A stretch of DNA of 64,000 bases from Alphaproteobacteria bacterium (GTDB taxonomy: Bacteria > Pseudomonadota > Alphaproteobacteria > UBA9219 > RGZA01), in NCBI GenBank assembly GCA_033762625.1, contig JANRLI010000007.1, positions 87,541-151,540 of the forward strand, given 5' to 3'. The notes beneath the pieces were generated by a model, which saw only the letters and a program-made list of their open reading frames with translations, was not told the DNA's origin and made no database searches. Position numbers and translations under genes: made by a program. This document shows positions 9,343 to 18,442 of the stretch, piece after piece; position 1 is the stretch's first letter, and every line of letters begins with the position of its first letter.

Positions 9343-9369
9343 ATTTTAACATGTACGTATGGTTAAAAT
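9343..9369. promoter_or_regulatory. Operator-like dyad, 8-base arms
   Basis: ATTTTAAC (9343-9350) and GTTAAAAT (9362-9369) are perfect inverted arms separated by 11 bases, about one helical turn apart. The dyad starts 7 bases upstream of the minus-strand gene's start codon, in the divergent region with the gene at 9451. This geometry suits a dimeric repressor site. Confidence 0.45.
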
Positions 9370-9405
9370 ACTTTCACATAACACCCTTTTCATGCTGCAA
9401 AACAT

Positions 9406-9427
9406 TGACTAAAACCCTTTTTAGTCA
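9406..9427. promoter_or_regulatory. Hairpin with T-run before the gene at 9451
   Basis: TGACTAAAA (9406-9414) and TTTTAGTCA (9419-9427) form a perfect 9-base stem with a CCCT loop, followed by TTTTTT. No plus-strand gene lies immediately upstream to terminate. Attenuation of the downstream gene or an operator role are both possible. Confidence 0.45.
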
Positions 9428-9450
9428 TTTTTTCAAAAGCAGCTATATTC

Positions 9451-9819
9451 ATGTCGGCAGCACAAAAAATTGCATTGCTTGAAGAACAAATTATTGATGC
9501 AGGGACGCTCACCTTAAAACGCATTTCCGATGGTGGGCTTTCCATCACCGCAAATGGCAAACCGGTTGCCACCTGTTTGCGCTCCGATGTATTTGCTGCT
9601 GCGATTACTGATCTGGTTTATCCAGAGATTGATGTTACGCAGGTTGCCCGCGTTGAGCTAACGCCAGTTGCGCCACAAGTAATGTTTACCGAAGGACATA
9701 TCCCGCGCTTTTATAATGTCGCAGTTTATTCAACCGATAATGTACGCCTTGGCGAGCGTGATGGCTTGAGGCATCAAGAGCAGGTGGTCACATCCTTGGC
9801 TGCTAAATTGGCGCTTTAG
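9451..9819 (+). CDS. Unknown small protein
   Basis: 122 residues, soluble, no signal peptide. The N-terminal 15 residues form a likely helix (AAQKIALLEEQI). Several short beta-like stretches follow, including TLTLKRISDGGLSITANG and VARVELTPVAP. No known motif is recognised. It lies between two larger unrecognised minus-strand genes and ends 7 bases from the stop of the convergent one. Codon usage matches neighbours. A clear ribosome site is not obvious before the ATG (AAAAGCAG is weak). Confidence 0.65.
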   Translation: MSAAQKIALLEEQIIDAGTLTLKRISDGGLSITANGKPVATCLRSDVFAAAITDLVYPEIDVTQVARVELTPVAPQVMFTEGHIPRFYNVAVYSTDNVRLGERDGLRHQEQVVTSLAAKLAL

Positions 9820-9826
9820 TTCCGCG

Positions 9827-10915
9827 TTACGGCGTATTTTTGGGTGCTTTGATATTCGCGCTTGGCCCATAAATGCTATGCGCGGTGTCATACCATTCTC
9901 TTAGCGACCAGTGTTGCTGCCGTTCATAATCCCATACTCGTGCATCCCATTTAATGCCATAGGTTTTTTCGAATTGGGCCACGTACTTGTGCAAGGTTGC
10001 CGCATCCTGCTTGGTTATCACAATAACGCGAGCAGTGTGGCCATCTTGGCCAAGTGCCTTGGCTTGGGTTTCAAGTTGGTCGGGTAATGAAGCGCCGTTC
10101 ACTGTTAACATGCCATGCGCTGCGCCAAATTTGAGTAATGCACGTTCATCTGGCTTTAGAATGCTTAACAGATAAGCAGCAGATAGGGCGTCGCATGCGC
10201 CTTCAATCCGAAAGCGTGCTTCCAGCTCTTTCAGCAACTTCCATTCATGCTGAATTTTTGCTGCAAACGCTGCTTCTCCGCCCATTTTTTCAACCGCGCG
10301 TGCCAAAACCTTTGGATGCACATCTTCAAAAAAGATCTGACGTATATCAACAATGCCATGCGGGTTTATGTTCATGGTGTTGCGATGCACGCGCCCCGTA
10401 AACTGGTTCAGAATAAAAGCTTCGGGAATGTCCTTGAAACTAGTTTTTCTCTTGGTTTCTTCGATAATCAACTTTTCAATCAGATAAAAAGGACGTGCTT
10501 TTCCTTGCACATTTGGCGCACTCACATGGGCTAATATTTCTTCATTGGTAACTAACTGGTGATCTATCGCGTGCGCCGTAAATGCGGGAGTGTTAGCAGC
10601 CTGAAGCGTGAGAAAGGGATGCGTAATACCCTTGCGCCCTAAACGCTTATCAAGCTTGCGGCGGATGATTTCAACATCGCGCGGGTATTCGGAGCCATAG
10701 TGATGGATATTGGCGGCAACTAAAATAGCTTGTGCATCACCTTTCAACACGTCTTCGTTGAATGGCCTGAAATGAAGTTCAAGCAACAGAATGAAGCGTT
10801 CGCCAAAGCTTGCTAAATACTGCGCTAGCGCTACGTCATTTGGCAATCCTCCCGAAGAATTATTGGAAGAACTGCCTGGACGAGAAGGTGCGGGTGACGC
10901 TGTGTTATTATTCAT
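9827..10915 (-). CDS. Unknown protein with Ser/Asn-rich N-terminus
   Basis: 362 residues. Residues 1-25 are low complexity (Asn, Ser, Pro, Gly); a compact Leu-rich domain follows. Charged helical regions such as EKLIIEETKRK and ELEARFRIEG are visible. A C-terminal segment, ARVIVITKQDAATLHKYV, looks like a beta strand followed by a helix. No signal peptide, membrane segment or catalytic motif stands out. It may be functionally linked to the other two unknown genes at 8-10 kb by position only. I do not recognise a family. Confidence 0.72.
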   Translation of the reverse strand: MNNNTASPAPSRPGSSSNNSSGGLPNDVALAQYLASFGERFILLLELHFRPFNEDVLKGDAQAILVAANIHHYGSEYPRDVEIIRRKLDKRLGRKGITHPFLTLQAANTPAFTAHAIDHQLVTNEEILAHVSAPNVQGKARPFYLIEKLIIEETKRKTSFKDIPEAFILNQFTGRVHRNTMNINPHGIVDIRQIFFEDVHPKVLARAVEKMGGEAAFAAKIQHEWKLLKELEARFRIEGACDALSAAYLLSILKPDERALLKFGAAHGMLTVNGASLPDQLETQAKALGQDGHTARVIVITKQDAATLHKYVAQFEKTYGIKWDARVWDYERQQHWSLREWYDTAHSIYGPSANIKAPKNTP

Positions 10916-11245
10916 AAAAAAATCCGTGTGCTGTATCGCTAAAAACTATCCCCAATTTTGTGAAACTATAAGCAATATTAGGGTGGGCGGCTGTTAAGGG
11001 GTTCCCTAGCGAAGGTCGTTGCCAAACCGCCACTTTGCCCGAATATGCGGCAAATCACCTTGTTTTGCTTGCCGAACAGGGTTGAGTGGGGGGGATTGAA
11101 GCTGATAACTTACGTAACCATATAATTAAGAAAGGATTCTGGATTTTATGGGCATTCTAACGGTATCGGGATGCCAATTCCGGGTTCTACTAAAGGGCTA
11201 AGTCCACATTCGGGCAGCCCTGTCATTTTGAAAGGTTTTGTTTTC
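10916..11245. other. 330-base gene-free region upstream of lon, with possible structured leader
   Basis: No credible gene is present. GTGGGCGG (10983-10990) can pair with CCGCCAC (11027-11033) with one bulge, enclosing AGGG-GTT-CCCT (10997-11007). A TATAAT lies at 11121-11126. The lon ribosome site GAAAGG is at 11230-11235. The first part is also the promoter side of the divergent gene at 9827-10915. Confidence 0.5.
11096..11126 (+). promoter_or_regulatory. Possible promoter for lon
   Basis: TTGAAG (11096-11101) and a perfect TATAAT (11121-11126) are separated by 19 bases, longer than the preferred 17. A transcript starting near 11133 would have a leader of about 113 bases. No convincing heat-shock promoter was recognised. 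Confidence 0.3.
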
Positions 11246-13660
11246 ATGCAGGTTCCTCCACGTAACGCGCCAGACCAGCTTTATCCGGTGCTTCCACTAC
11301 GTGATATCGTTGTGTTCCCACACATGATCGTGCCGCTATTCGTTGGCCGCGAAAAATCGGTTCGCGCACTTGAAGATGTGATGCAGGACGATAAACAGAT
11401 TTTGCTGCTCACGCAGAAAAACGCATCGCAGGATGAGCCGGGTGTTGAAGATCTGTACACCATGGGCACGGTGGGCACTGTGCTGCAATTGCTCAAACTT
11501 CCTGATGGTACTGTAAAGGTATTGGTGGAAGGGAACTTCCGCGCCAATGTGACGAAGTATGTTGAACGCGTGGATTTCTTCCAAGCCTTCGCGCGCCCGA
11601 TGAATGAAAAGCCATCGGACAAGACAGAGATCGAAGCATTGATGCGCGCGGTGGTCACGCAGTTCGAGCAATACATCAAACTGAACAAAAAAATTCCGCC
11701 GGAAGTTCTGGTTTCAGTTGGCCAGATTGATGATAGCAGCAAATTGGCAGATACGATTGCATCGCATCTGGCGCTGAAAATCCCTGAAAAGCAGGCCTTG
11801 CTGGAATTGGATTCCGTCAACGACCGTCTTGAAAAAATCTTTGGCTATATGGAAGGCGAAATCGGCGTTCTTCAGGTTGAAAAACGCATTCGCACCCGCG
11901 TGAAACGCCAAATGGAAAAGACGCAGCGCGAGTATTATTTGAACGAGCAGATGAAGGCCATTCAAAAAGAACTCGGCGAAGGTGAAGACGGCAAGGACGA
12001 AGCAACCGAGCTTGAAGAAAAAATCAAAGCCTTGAAGATGTCGAAAGACGCGGAAGAAAAAGCGCTAGGTGAAGTCAAAAAACTTCGTACCATGTCGCCG
12101 ATGTCGGCCGAAGCAACCGTCGTGCGCAACTATCTGGACTGGATTACCAATATTCCGTGGAGCAAGCGCACCAAGGTCAAGAAAGACATCAAGCTTGCCG
12201 AAAAAGTATTGAACGAAGATCATCATTCGTTGGAGAAGGTCAAGGAACGTATTCTGGAATACTTGGCGGTTCAGCAACGCTCATCCAAGCTTAAAGGCCC
12301 CATTTTGTGCCTCGTTGGCCCCCCAGGCGTTGGTAAAACATCACTCGGTAAATCGATTGCGAAGGCAACGGGCCGAAACTTCGTGCGCATTTCGCTTGGC
12401 GGCGTACGTGATGAAGCGGAAATCCGCGGTCACCGTCGCACCTATATCGGTTCGATGCCCGGCAAGATTATTCAGGCGATGAAAAAAGCCAAATCATCCA
12501 ATCCGCTTTTCTTGCTCGATGAAATCGACAAGCTGGGCTCCGATTGGCGCGGCGACCCATCATCGGCATTGCTTGAAGTGCTCGATCCCGAACAGAACAG
12601 CAATTTCAATGATCATTATCTGGAAGTGGATTATGACTTATCGGATGTGATGTTTGTGTGCACAGCAAACAGCATGCGCATGCCGCAGCCGCTGCTTGAT
12701 CGTTTGGAAGTGATCCGTCTATCCGGATACACCGAAGACGAAAAGGTGACGATTGCGCAAGAGCATTTGATTGATCGCCAGATTAAAGCAAATGGTCTTA
12801 AGAAAACCGAATTCGCGATTTCCGAAGATGCGCTGCGCGATCTTATCCGCAATTACACGCGGGAAGCCGGCGTGCGTAACCTTGAACGCGAACTTGCCAA
12901 TCTGTGCCGCAAAGCGGTGAAAGACATTTTGATGAAGAGCCTTGATAAGGTTCACATCAGCCGCCGCAATCTGGAAAAATATGCAGGCGTGAAGCGTTAT
13001 GTTTACGGCGAAAACGAAAAGGAAGATCTGGTGGGTGTAACCAATGGTCTGGCCTGGACGGAAGTCGGCGGGGAAATGCTGATGATCGAAGCCTTGTTAT
13101 TGCCGGGTAAGGGCAGGGTGCAAACCACAGGTAAGCTCGGAGATGTGATGAAGGAATCCGTCCAAGCTGCTGAAAGCTTTGTGAAATCACGGGCTTTATC
13201 GTTTGGTATCAAGCCAACCGTATTCCAAAGCAAGGATATCCACGTTCACGTGCCCGAAGGCGCAACGCCAAAGGATGGCCCTTCCGCAGGTGTTGGTATG
13301 GTAACATCTATCGTGTCAGTGCTGACGGGAATACCTGTACGTAAGGATGTAGCGATGACGGGTGAAATCACCCTTCGTGGCCGCGTGCTTCCTATTGGCG
13401 GCTTAAAGGAAAAGCTGCTGGCGGCATTGCGCACGGGTATCAAAACCGTGCTCATTCCCAAGGAAAACGAAAAGGATTTGCCGGAAATCCCCGATAATGT
13501 GAAGAAGGGCATGACCATCATCCCTGTCACAACGGCGGATGAAGTACTGCATCATGCATTGGCATCGGCGCTTGTTCCAATCGAATGGAAAGAGGAAGAA
13601 CAAGCCATCAAAGCCACCCCTGTTGCGGGCGGCGAAGATGACGAGATTATGCGTCACTAA
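11246..13660 (+). CDS. lon: ATP-dependent protease La
   Basis: 804 residues from the ATG at 11246, chosen because GAAAGG lies 10 bases upstream. An in-frame ATG at 11171 has no ribosome site and would add 25 residues unlike Lon. The N-terminal substrate domain begins near [14 protein letters not shown] coiled-coil follows (about 200-260), then AAA+ with Walker [10 protein letters not shown] and Walker [12 protein letters not shown]. The serine-lysine protease domain has Ser in [11 protein letters not shown] and Lys in [10 protein letters not shown]. It degrades misfolded and regulatory proteins. A hairpin terminator follows. Confidence 0.98.
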   Translation: MQVPPRNAPDQLYPVLPLRDIVVFPHMIVPLFVGREKSVRALEDVMQDDKQILLLTQKNASQDEPGVEDLYTMGTVGTVLQLLKLPDGTVKVLVEGNFRANVTKYVERVDFFQAFARPMNEKPSDKTEIEALMRAVVTQFEQYIKLNKKIPPEVLVSVGQIDDSSKLADTIASHLALKIPEKQALLELDSVNDRLEKIFGYMEGEIGVLQVEKRIRTRVKRQMEKTQREYYLNEQMKAIQKELGEGEDGKDEATELEEKIKALKMSKDAEEKALGEVKKLRTMSPMSAEATVVRNYLDWITNIPWSKRTKVKKDIKLAEKVLNEDHHSLEKVKERILEYLAVQQRSSKLKGPILCLVGPPGVGKTSLGKSIAKATGRNFVRISLGGVRDEAEIRGHRRTYIGSMPGKIIQAMKKAKSSNPLFLLDEIDKLGSDWRGDPSSALLEVLDPEQNSNFNDHYLEVDYDLSDVMFVCTANSMRMPQPLLDRLEVIRLSGYTEDEKVTIAQEHLIDRQIKANGLKKTEFAISEDALRDLIRNYTREAGVRNLERELANLCRKAVKDILMKSLDKVHISRRNLEKYAGVKRYVYGENEKEDLVGVTNGLAWTEVGGEMLMIEALLLPGKGRVQTTGKLGDVMKESVQAAESFVKSRALSFGIKPTVFQSKDIHVHVPEGATPKDGPSAGVGMVTSIVSVLTGIPVRKDVAMTGEITLRGRVLPIGGLKEKLLAALRTGIKTVLIPKENEKDLPEIPDNVKKGMTIIPVTTADEVLHHALASALVPIEWKEEEQAIKATPVAGGEDDEIMRH

Positions 13661-13684
13661 GCACCACAGGTTTTTCTTAAAATT

Positions 13685-13726
13685 CCGGCCATGCCTTGCG
13701 TTATGCGCGGGTATGGTTGGGTTTTT
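13685..13726 (+). terminator. Intrinsic terminator after lon
   Basis: CCGGCCATGCC (13685-13695) pairs fully with GGTATGGTTGG (13710-13720), using three G-U pairs, around a 14-base loop, and is followed by GTTTTTCT. It would end the lon transcript 25 bases after the stop. Confidence 0.7.
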
Positions 13727-13802
13727 CTCTAATCTCACGCGTGCTTATTTCGGTTATGTAAGGCAGTAAGCAAATCATGATAGGTTACGTTTTCCGAATC
13801 CC

Positions 13803-13830
13803 TTGAACCAATGGTCAAATAGACCATAAA
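13803..13830 (+). promoter_or_regulatory. Probable hupB promoter with internal operator-like dyad
   Basis: TTGAAC (13803-13808) and CATAAA (13825-13830) are spaced 16 bases apart. Between them lies a perfect dyad, ATGGTC (13811-13816) with GACCAT (13822-13827), around AAATA. A protein bound there would overlap the -10 box. The predicted start is about 50 bases before the hupB ATG. Confidence 0.45.
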
Positions 13831-13889
13831 GTCTCATCCACAAAACAATAGCAGAGCCAAGCTGTTTTAAACGAAAAAGGATATTACGA

Positions 13890-14180
13890 ATGAATAAGAG
13901 TGAATTTGTTGCCGCCGTTGCCGATGCTTCCAGCCTTTCCAAGGCTGATGCGGAACGCGCAGTAGATGCGTTTATCAATACGGTTTCAAACCAATTGAAA
14001 ACCGGCGGCGAAGTGCGTCTGGTTGGCTTTGGCACATTCGAAGTGCGCAGCCGCGGCGCATCCGAAGGTCGTAACCCGCGCACAGGCGAAACCATCAAAA
14101 TCAAGGCCAGCAAGCTGCCACGCTTCAAGGCAGGCAAGGCATTGAAGGATGAAGTCAACGGAATTGAAACAAAGAAGTAG
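13890..14180 (+). CDS. hupB: HU-family DNA-binding protein
   Basis: 96 residues of the bacterial HU/IHF family: N-terminal helices MNKSEFVAAVA, then the signature GFGTFEVRSRGASEGRNPRTG with the DNA-intercalating Arg-Asn-Pro of the beta arm, and a C-terminal KASKLPRFKAGKALKDEV helix. It bends and compacts DNA as a dimer. The lon-hup order is common in Proteobacteria. AAAGGA precedes the ATG. A perfect dyad in the promoter suggests specific regulation. Confidence 0.96.
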   Translation: MNKSEFVAAVADASSLSKADAERAVDAFINTVSNQLKTGGEVRLVGFGTFEVRSRGASEGRNPRTGETIKIKASKLPRFKAGKALKDEVNGIETKK

Positions 14181-14190
14181 GATAAAATAG

Positions 14191-14607
14191 CTACGGCTTA
14201 GTCTTTCTGAGAGCTTCAGCTTCTGCCTTGTTACAAACAATGCTGCGGATGTATTTCCTTGAGCATAAGTATGCGGGAGTCGATAATATTAGCAGCACAA
14301 ACGCAATAATAATAAAAATTTTGATGTTAGTATTTTTTGATATTTCAAAAATGTTTTCTGCTAACTCGATGATATAACCTAGAATCAATATTATTATTCC
14401 AAATTGGGCATCTGTGCGTTGGTCAATTTGCCCTTCTATGTATGGCTTGTTAAAATCAAATAGCGGATTTCCAAGCTCAACAATTCTTTTAGTTGACGTT
14501 GAGGCTAGCGCCCAACCAAGCACCATCGTGCCAGAAAGTTGGTAAAATAGGATTAGATTTTGTAATGACAATAACTTCTCAAGAAACTTGGTAAGTTCAA
14601 TGCACAT
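14191..14607 (-). CDS. Small membrane protein of unknown function
   Basis: 138 residues with three likely membrane segments (about 18-35, 68-84 and 96-115) and a short charged C-terminus ending KAEAEALRKTKP. Its coding sequence is clearly richer in A/T than its neighbours and uses many Ile codons (ATA, ATT), so it may have been acquired by transfer or evolve fast. It sits between hupB, with a 10-base convergent gap, and tRNA-Val. No family is recognised. Confidence 0.65.
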   Translation of the reverse strand: MCIELTKFLEKLLSLQNLILFYQLSGTMVLGWALASTSTKRIVELGNPLFDFNKPYIEGQIDQRTDAQFGIIILILGYIIELAENIFEISKNTNIKIFIIIAFVLLILSTPAYLCSRKYIRSIVCNKAEAEALRKTKP

Positions 14608-14632
14608 TATTCTATTTGTTATCTAAGGAAAA

Positions 14633-14707
14633 TGGTAGGCGATGACAGTTTCGAACTGCCGACCCTCTCGGTGTAAACGAGATGCTCTACCGCTGAGCTA
14701 ATCGCCC
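14633..14707 (-). tRNA. tRNA-Val (anticodon UAC)
   Basis: A 75-base cloverleaf on the minus strand. The acceptor GGGCGAT pairs with ATCGCCT, the anticodon loop TTTACAC gives TAC, the T-loop is TTCGAAA, and CCA is encoded (complement of 14633-14635). Confidence 0.96.
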
Positions 14708-14831
14708 TCATCATTAAGCTATTGGCTAAGAGCCAATCGATAAGAAGGCGGCACAATAACCCCGTGTTTTAGAAAAAACAACAGCTAAAACAGGGTCCAA
14801 AAACATTAAGCAAATCAGCCCACTAATTGAT

Positions 14832-14860
14832 TTGACATTGCCCTGCCAAGCGCCTAAAAA
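14832..14860 (+). promoter_or_regulatory. Promoter for tRNA-Asp
   Basis: TTGACA (14832-14837), 17 bases, then TAAAAA (14855-14860), followed by a GC-rich discriminator (ACGGCTCGC). This matches the pattern of stringently controlled stable-RNA promoters and would start about 16 bases before the tRNA. Confidence 0.55.
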
Positions 14861-14882
14861 ACGGCTCGCTTTTAATACTAAA

Positions 14883-14959
14883 GCGGGTGTAGCTCAGCTG
14901 GTTAGAGCGCCTGCCTGTCACGCAGGAGGTCGCCGGTTCAAGTCCGGTCACTCGCGCCA
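14883..14959 (+). tRNA. tRNA-Asp (anticodon GUC)
   Basis: A 77-base cloverleaf. GCGGGTG pairs with CACTCGC, the anticodon stem-loop CCTGC-CTGTCAC-GCAGG gives GTC, the discriminator is G, and CCA is encoded at 14957-14959. Confidence 0.97.
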
Positions 14960-14972
14960 TTTTGTTTAAGGG

Positions 14973-14990
14973 CGTGGGCATAAGCCCACG
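14973..14990 (+). terminator. Hairpin after tRNA-Asp
   Basis: CGTGGGC-ATAA-GCCCACG is a perfect 7-base hairpin 13 bases after the tRNA, followed by a weaker GAACG/CGTTC hairpin. There is no long U-run, so it may be a weak terminator or protect the trailer during processing. Confidence 0.4.
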
Positions 14991-15089
14991 GAACGGCGGT
15001 CGTCGTTCTTAGGCTTATCCAATCATTTCGCTAGTACTCACGTGACAGAGTAGTTGCAAGTTATTCTAAACACATCAGACTCGGAAGAT

Positions 15090-15117
15090 CGCTTCAGAAT
15101 ATTCTGTAATCTGAGCG
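15090..15117. promoter_or_regulatory. Palindromic element in the nuo leader
   Basis: CAGAATATTCTG (15095-15106) is a perfect 12-base palindrome. Alternatively CGCTTCAGA (15090-15098) pairs with TCTGAGCG (15110-15117) with one bulge. The two structures are mutually exclusive and lie 23-50 bases before nuoA. Confidence 0.4.
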
Positions 15118-15139
15118 GTAAAATCTGTAGTTTCGCCTC

Positions 15140-15508
15140 ATGTCTTCTGAACTTATCCAAACCTACTTTCCCGTATTTGTGTTCCTGTTATTAGCTATCG
15201 GCATGTCCGGGGTCATGATTGGCCTCTCGTTCTTGCTGGCGAAGCAAAAACCGGATGCCGAAAAACTTTCACCCTATGAATGTGGCTTTGACCCGTTCAG
15301 CGATGCGCGTCACAAATTCGATGTCCGCTTTTATCTGGTTTCCATTCTTTTCATCATTTTTGATTTGGAAATTGCGTTTTTATTCCCATGGGCGGTTTCG
15401 CTAGGCGCAATTGGCATGTTCGGCTTCTGGTCGATGATGGTGTTTTTGGGCGTATTAACAATTGGCTTTATTTATGAATGGCGCAAGGGTGCGCTGGAGT
15501 GGGAATGA
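15140..15508 (+). CDS. nuoA: NADH-quinone oxidoreductase subunit A
   Basis: 122 residues, three membrane helices (about 10-30, 65-85 and 93-112). The loop between helices 1 and 2 carries the conserved [16 protein letters not shown] motif, placed near the quinone tunnel. First gene of a complete 14-gene complex I operon; its stop overlaps nuoB by ATGA. Confidence 0.97.
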   Translation: MSSELIQTYFPVFVFLLLAIGMSGVMIGLSFLLAKQKPDAEKLSPYECGFDPFSDARHKFDVRFYLVSILFIIFDLEIAFLFPWAVSLGAIGMFGFWSMMVFLGVLTIGFIYEWRKGALEWE

Positions 15509-16032
15509 GTAATATCATTATGAAAAACCCGCAGGAGTTAACCGCCGGCATCAATAATGTGGTGCAGGAAAAAGGCTTTCTGCTGACCAAGCTGGATGAC
15601 TTGCTCAATTGGGCTCGTACGGGCTCCATGTGGCCCATGACATTTGGGTTGGCGTGCTGCGGCGTTGAAATGATCCATGCCTATATGTCCCGCTACGATT
15701 TAGACCGGTTTGGGATGATGCCGCGCCCATCGCCGCGTCAATCGGATGTGATGATTGTTGCAGGAACGCTTACCAATAAAATGGCGCCCGCGCTGCGCAA
15801 GGTTTATGACCAAATGGCCGAACCACGCTGGGTCATTTCCATGGGCAGCTGCGCGAATGGCGGCGGCTATTACCATTATTCCTATTCGGTGGTGCGCGGG
15901 TGTGACCGCATCGTTCCCGTTGATATTTTTGTGCCCGGTTGCCCGCCAACTGCAGAGGCATTGCTTTACGGCATTATGCAATTGCACCGTAAAATCCGCC
16001 AGGGTAACCGTGTGATAAGCAGGGCATCATGA
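15505..16032 (+). CDS. nuoB: NADH-quinone oxidoreductase subunit B
   Basis: 175 residues from the ATG at 15505, which overlaps the nuoA stop (ATGA). A GTG/ATG-like extension upstream would lie inside nuoA and is rejected. Ligands for the N2 4Fe-4S cluster are visible: the CC pair in GLACCGVEM, Cys in GSCANGGG and Cys in PGCPPT. N2 passes electrons to quinone. The gene overlaps nuoC by ATGA. Confidence 0.98.
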   Translation: MSNIIMKNPQELTAGINNVVQEKGFLLTKLDDLLNWARTGSMWPMTFGLACCGVEMIHAYMSRYDLDRFGMMPRPSPRQSDVMIVAGTLTNKMAPALRKVYDQMAEPRWVISMGSCANGGGYYHYSYSVVRGCDRIVPVDIFVPGCPPTAEALLYGIMQLHRKIRQGNRVISRAS

Positions 16033-16655
16033 GTTTGGAACAGTTAACTGTATTGCAAACACAAATCACCGAATTGTTGGGTGATCGCCAAAAATCATCC
16101 GAGTTCATCTACGGTGAACTGGTTATCACTATTCCGCGTGATGCTGTTGTATCGGTGCTTATGTCGTTGCGTGACAAGCTTGGCTTTGAAAGCATTATGG
16201 ATGTAACGGCGGTGGATTATCCCGAACGCCCTGAGCGTTTTGAGCTGGTATATAATTTTATCAGCCTGACCCGTAACCTGCGCCTGCGCGTGAAACTGTC
16301 AACGGATGAACAGCAACCCGTGCCATCGGTTGTGTCAGTTTACCCGGCTGCAAACTGGTATGAGCGCGAAGTCTATGATTTATACGGCGTGCTGTTTTCC
16401 AGTCATCCTGATTTACGACGCATCATGACCGATTACGGTTTTGAAGGTCACCCGCTGCGTAAAGATTTCCCGCTGACCGGTTATGTGGAAGTGCGATATG
16501 ACGATGCACAAAAGCGCGTGATTTATGAACCCGTGAAACTCACACAGGATTTCCGCAATTTCGATGCGCTCAGCCCATGGGAAGGCATGACCAATGTTCA
16601 GCTGCCCGGCGATGAAAAAGCAGCAAACCCCATTAAGCTGATGAAGAAGGCATAG
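16029..16655 (+). CDS. nuoC: NADH-quinone oxidoreductase subunit C
   Basis: 208 residues of the 30 kDa subunit family. It contains the signature [20 protein letters not shown] (about residues 116-135) and the [20 protein letters not shown] segment. It is a peripheral-arm scaffold beside NuoD. It is separate from nuoD, as in Alphaproteobacteria and unlike the fused gene of enterics. It abuts nuoD without a gap. Confidence 0.98.
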   Translation: MSLEQLTVLQTQITELLGDRQKSSEFIYGELVITIPRDAVVSVLMSLRDKLGFESIMDVTAVDYPERPERFELVYNFISLTRNLRLRVKLSTDEQQPVPSVVSVYPAANWYEREVYDLYGVLFSSHPDLRRIMTDYGFEGHPLRKDFPLTGYVEVRYDDAQKRVIYEPVKLTQDFRNFDALSPWEGMTNVQLPGDEKAANPIKLMKKA

Positions 16656-17837
16656 ATGAGTCAGGAAGTTCAAATCAAACCATTCACAATCAATTTCGGG
16701 CCGCAGCATCCGGCAGCGCATGGTGTATTGCGTCTGATTTTGGAAATGGATGGCGAAATTGTTGAACGCGCCGACCCGCATATTGGGTTGCTGCACCGTG
16801 GCACAGAAAAGTTGATTGAACATAAAACGTATTTACAGGCCATTCCGTATTTTGACCGCCTTGATTACGTAAGCCCGATGAACCAAGAGCATGCGTTTGC
16901 ATTGGCGGTTGAAAAGCTTTTGAAAATCACGCCGCCGATCCGCGCGCAATACATCCGCGTGATGTTCTCGGAAATTACCCGCATTCTGAACCACTTGCTC
17001 AACATCACCACCTTTGCGATTGACGTAGGCGCGATTACACCATCCCTTTGGGCATTCGAAGAACGCGAAAAGTTGATGGAATTCTATGAACGCGTTTCGG
17101 GCGCCCGCATGCACTCGAATTATTTCCGTCCGGGCGGTGTGCATCAGGATTTGCCAAAGGGTTTGGCGGAAGACATTTGGGAATACACCGAAAACTTCCC
17201 GCGATTCATGCAAGACATCGAAAACTTGCTCAATGAAAACCCGATTTTCAAGCAGCGCACGGTGGATATCGGCATTGTTTCAAAAGAACAGGCATTGGCG
17301 TGGGGCTTTACGGGGCCAATGCTGCGCGCATCGAATGTGGCGTGGGATTTGCGTAAATCGCAACCTTATGATGTGTACGATAAAATGGAATTCGATATTC
17401 CGGTGGGGTTAACGGGTGATTGTTATGCGCGTTATCTGGTGCGCATGGAAGAAATGCGCCAGTCCAATAGCATCATCCGGCAGTGTTTAAAACAAATGCC
17501 GCAAGGTCCGATTAAGGTGGATGACCGCAAAATCGCGCCGCCGCCGCGCGCGGAAATGAAATCATCGATGGAAGCGCTTATCCATCACTTTAAATTATAT
17601 ACCGAAGGTTATCACGTGCCAGCGGGCGAAACCTATACAGCCGTTGAAGCCCCAAAAGGTGAATTCGCCGTGTATCTGGTTTCCGATGGTTCGAATAAAC
17701 CCTATCGCTGCAAAATTCGCGCACCGGGATTCCCGCATTTGCAAGGCACCGATTTCATGTGCAAAGGCCACATGCTGGCCGATGCGGTGGCGATTGTAGG
17801 CAGCATGGACATTGTATTCGGAGAAATTGACCGATGA
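16656..17837 (+). CDS. nuoD: NADH-quinone oxidoreductase subunit D
   Basis: 393 residues of the 49 kDa subunit, related to the large subunit of NiFe hydrogenases but without the metal-binding cysteines. Visible landmarks are [14 protein letters not shown] at the N-terminus, [14 protein letters not shown], the quinone-site region around [15 protein letters not shown], and C-terminal [20 protein letters not shown]. It forms the quinone chamber with NuoB. The stop overlaps nuoE by ATGA. Confidence 0.98.
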   Translation: MSQEVQIKPFTINFGPQHPAAHGVLRLILEMDGEIVERADPHIGLLHRGTEKLIEHKTYLQAIPYFDRLDYVSPMNQEHAFALAVEKLLKITPPIRAQYIRVMFSEITRILNHLLNITTFAIDVGAITPSLWAFEEREKLMEFYERVSGARMHSNYFRPGGVHQDLPKGLAEDIWEYTENFPRFMQDIENLLNENPIFKQRTVDIGIVSKEQALAWGFTGPMLRASNVAWDLRKSQPYDVYDKMEFDIPVGLTGDCYARYLVRMEEMRQSNSIIRQCLKQMPQGPIKVDDRKIAPPPRAEMKSSMEALIHHFKLYTEGYHVPAGETYTAVEAPKGEFAVYLVSDGSNKPYRCKIRAPGFPHLQGTDFMCKGHMLADAVAIVGSMDIVFGEIDR

Positions 17838-18439
17838 GCGCGCCAGCCAACATCAACGCCAAGCAACCTAAAACCTTTGCTTTCACGCCGGAAAATCTGG
17901 AAAAGGCCAAATGGTTTATTGCCAAGTATCCAAAGAACCGTGAAGCAAGTGCGGTAATACCTTTATTGCAGCTTGCGCAAGCGCAGCACGATAACTGGCT
18001 GCCTGTTGCGGCGATGGATGTTGTCGCCGAAATGCTGGAAATGCCGCCCGTGCGCGTTTATGAAGTTGCCAGTTTTTATACGATGTTCAACCGCGCGCCT
18101 GTTGGCAAATTTCTGTTGCAAGTGTGCACAACAACCCCATGCTGGCTGCGTGGCAGTGATGATATTAAGCACGTATGCAAATCCAAACTGGGCATCACAG
18201 ACGGCGAAACATCCAAAGACGGCATGTTCAGCATGATGGAAGTCGAATGCCTTGGCGCATGCGTGAATGCGCCGATGGTACAAATTAATGATGATTATTA
18301 TGAAGATTTAACCGGCGAAAGCTTCGCGCAGATTTGTGATGATCTGGCGGCTGGCAAGAAACCATCCATCGGCTCGCAAACCGGACGGCAAGGAAGCCAT
18401 CCGGCCAATATAAATCAAAACGGGGCAAAGAAGGCGTAA
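17834..18439 (+). CDS. nuoE: NADH-quinone oxidoreductase subunit E
   Basis: 201 residues, thioredoxin-like 2Fe-2S subunit. Cluster ligands are the cysteines in [11 protein letters not shown] and in [10 protein letters not shown]. The N1a cluster accepts electrons near FMN. The C-terminal 25 residues are a polar low-complexity tail, common in alphaproteobacterial NuoE. Confidence 0.97.
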   Translation: MSAPANINAKQPKTFAFTPENLEKAKWFIAKYPKNREASAVIPLLQLAQAQHDNWLPVAAMDVVAEMLEMPPVRVYEVASFYTMFNRAPVGKFLLQVCTTTPCWLRGSDDIKHVCKSKLGITDGETSKDGMFSMMEVECLGACVNAPMVQINDDYYEDLTGESFAQICDDLAAGKKPSIGSQTGRQGSHPANINQNGAKKA

Positions 18440-18442
18440 ACG

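Noticed and set aside
11171..11245. Longer start for lon
   Set aside because: There is no ribosome site, and the extra 25 residues are unlike Lon N-termini.
14960..15139. A small structural RNA gene between tRNA-Asp and nuoA
   Set aside because: Hairpins are present but no match to known signal-recognition, RNase P or tmRNA core sequences was evident.
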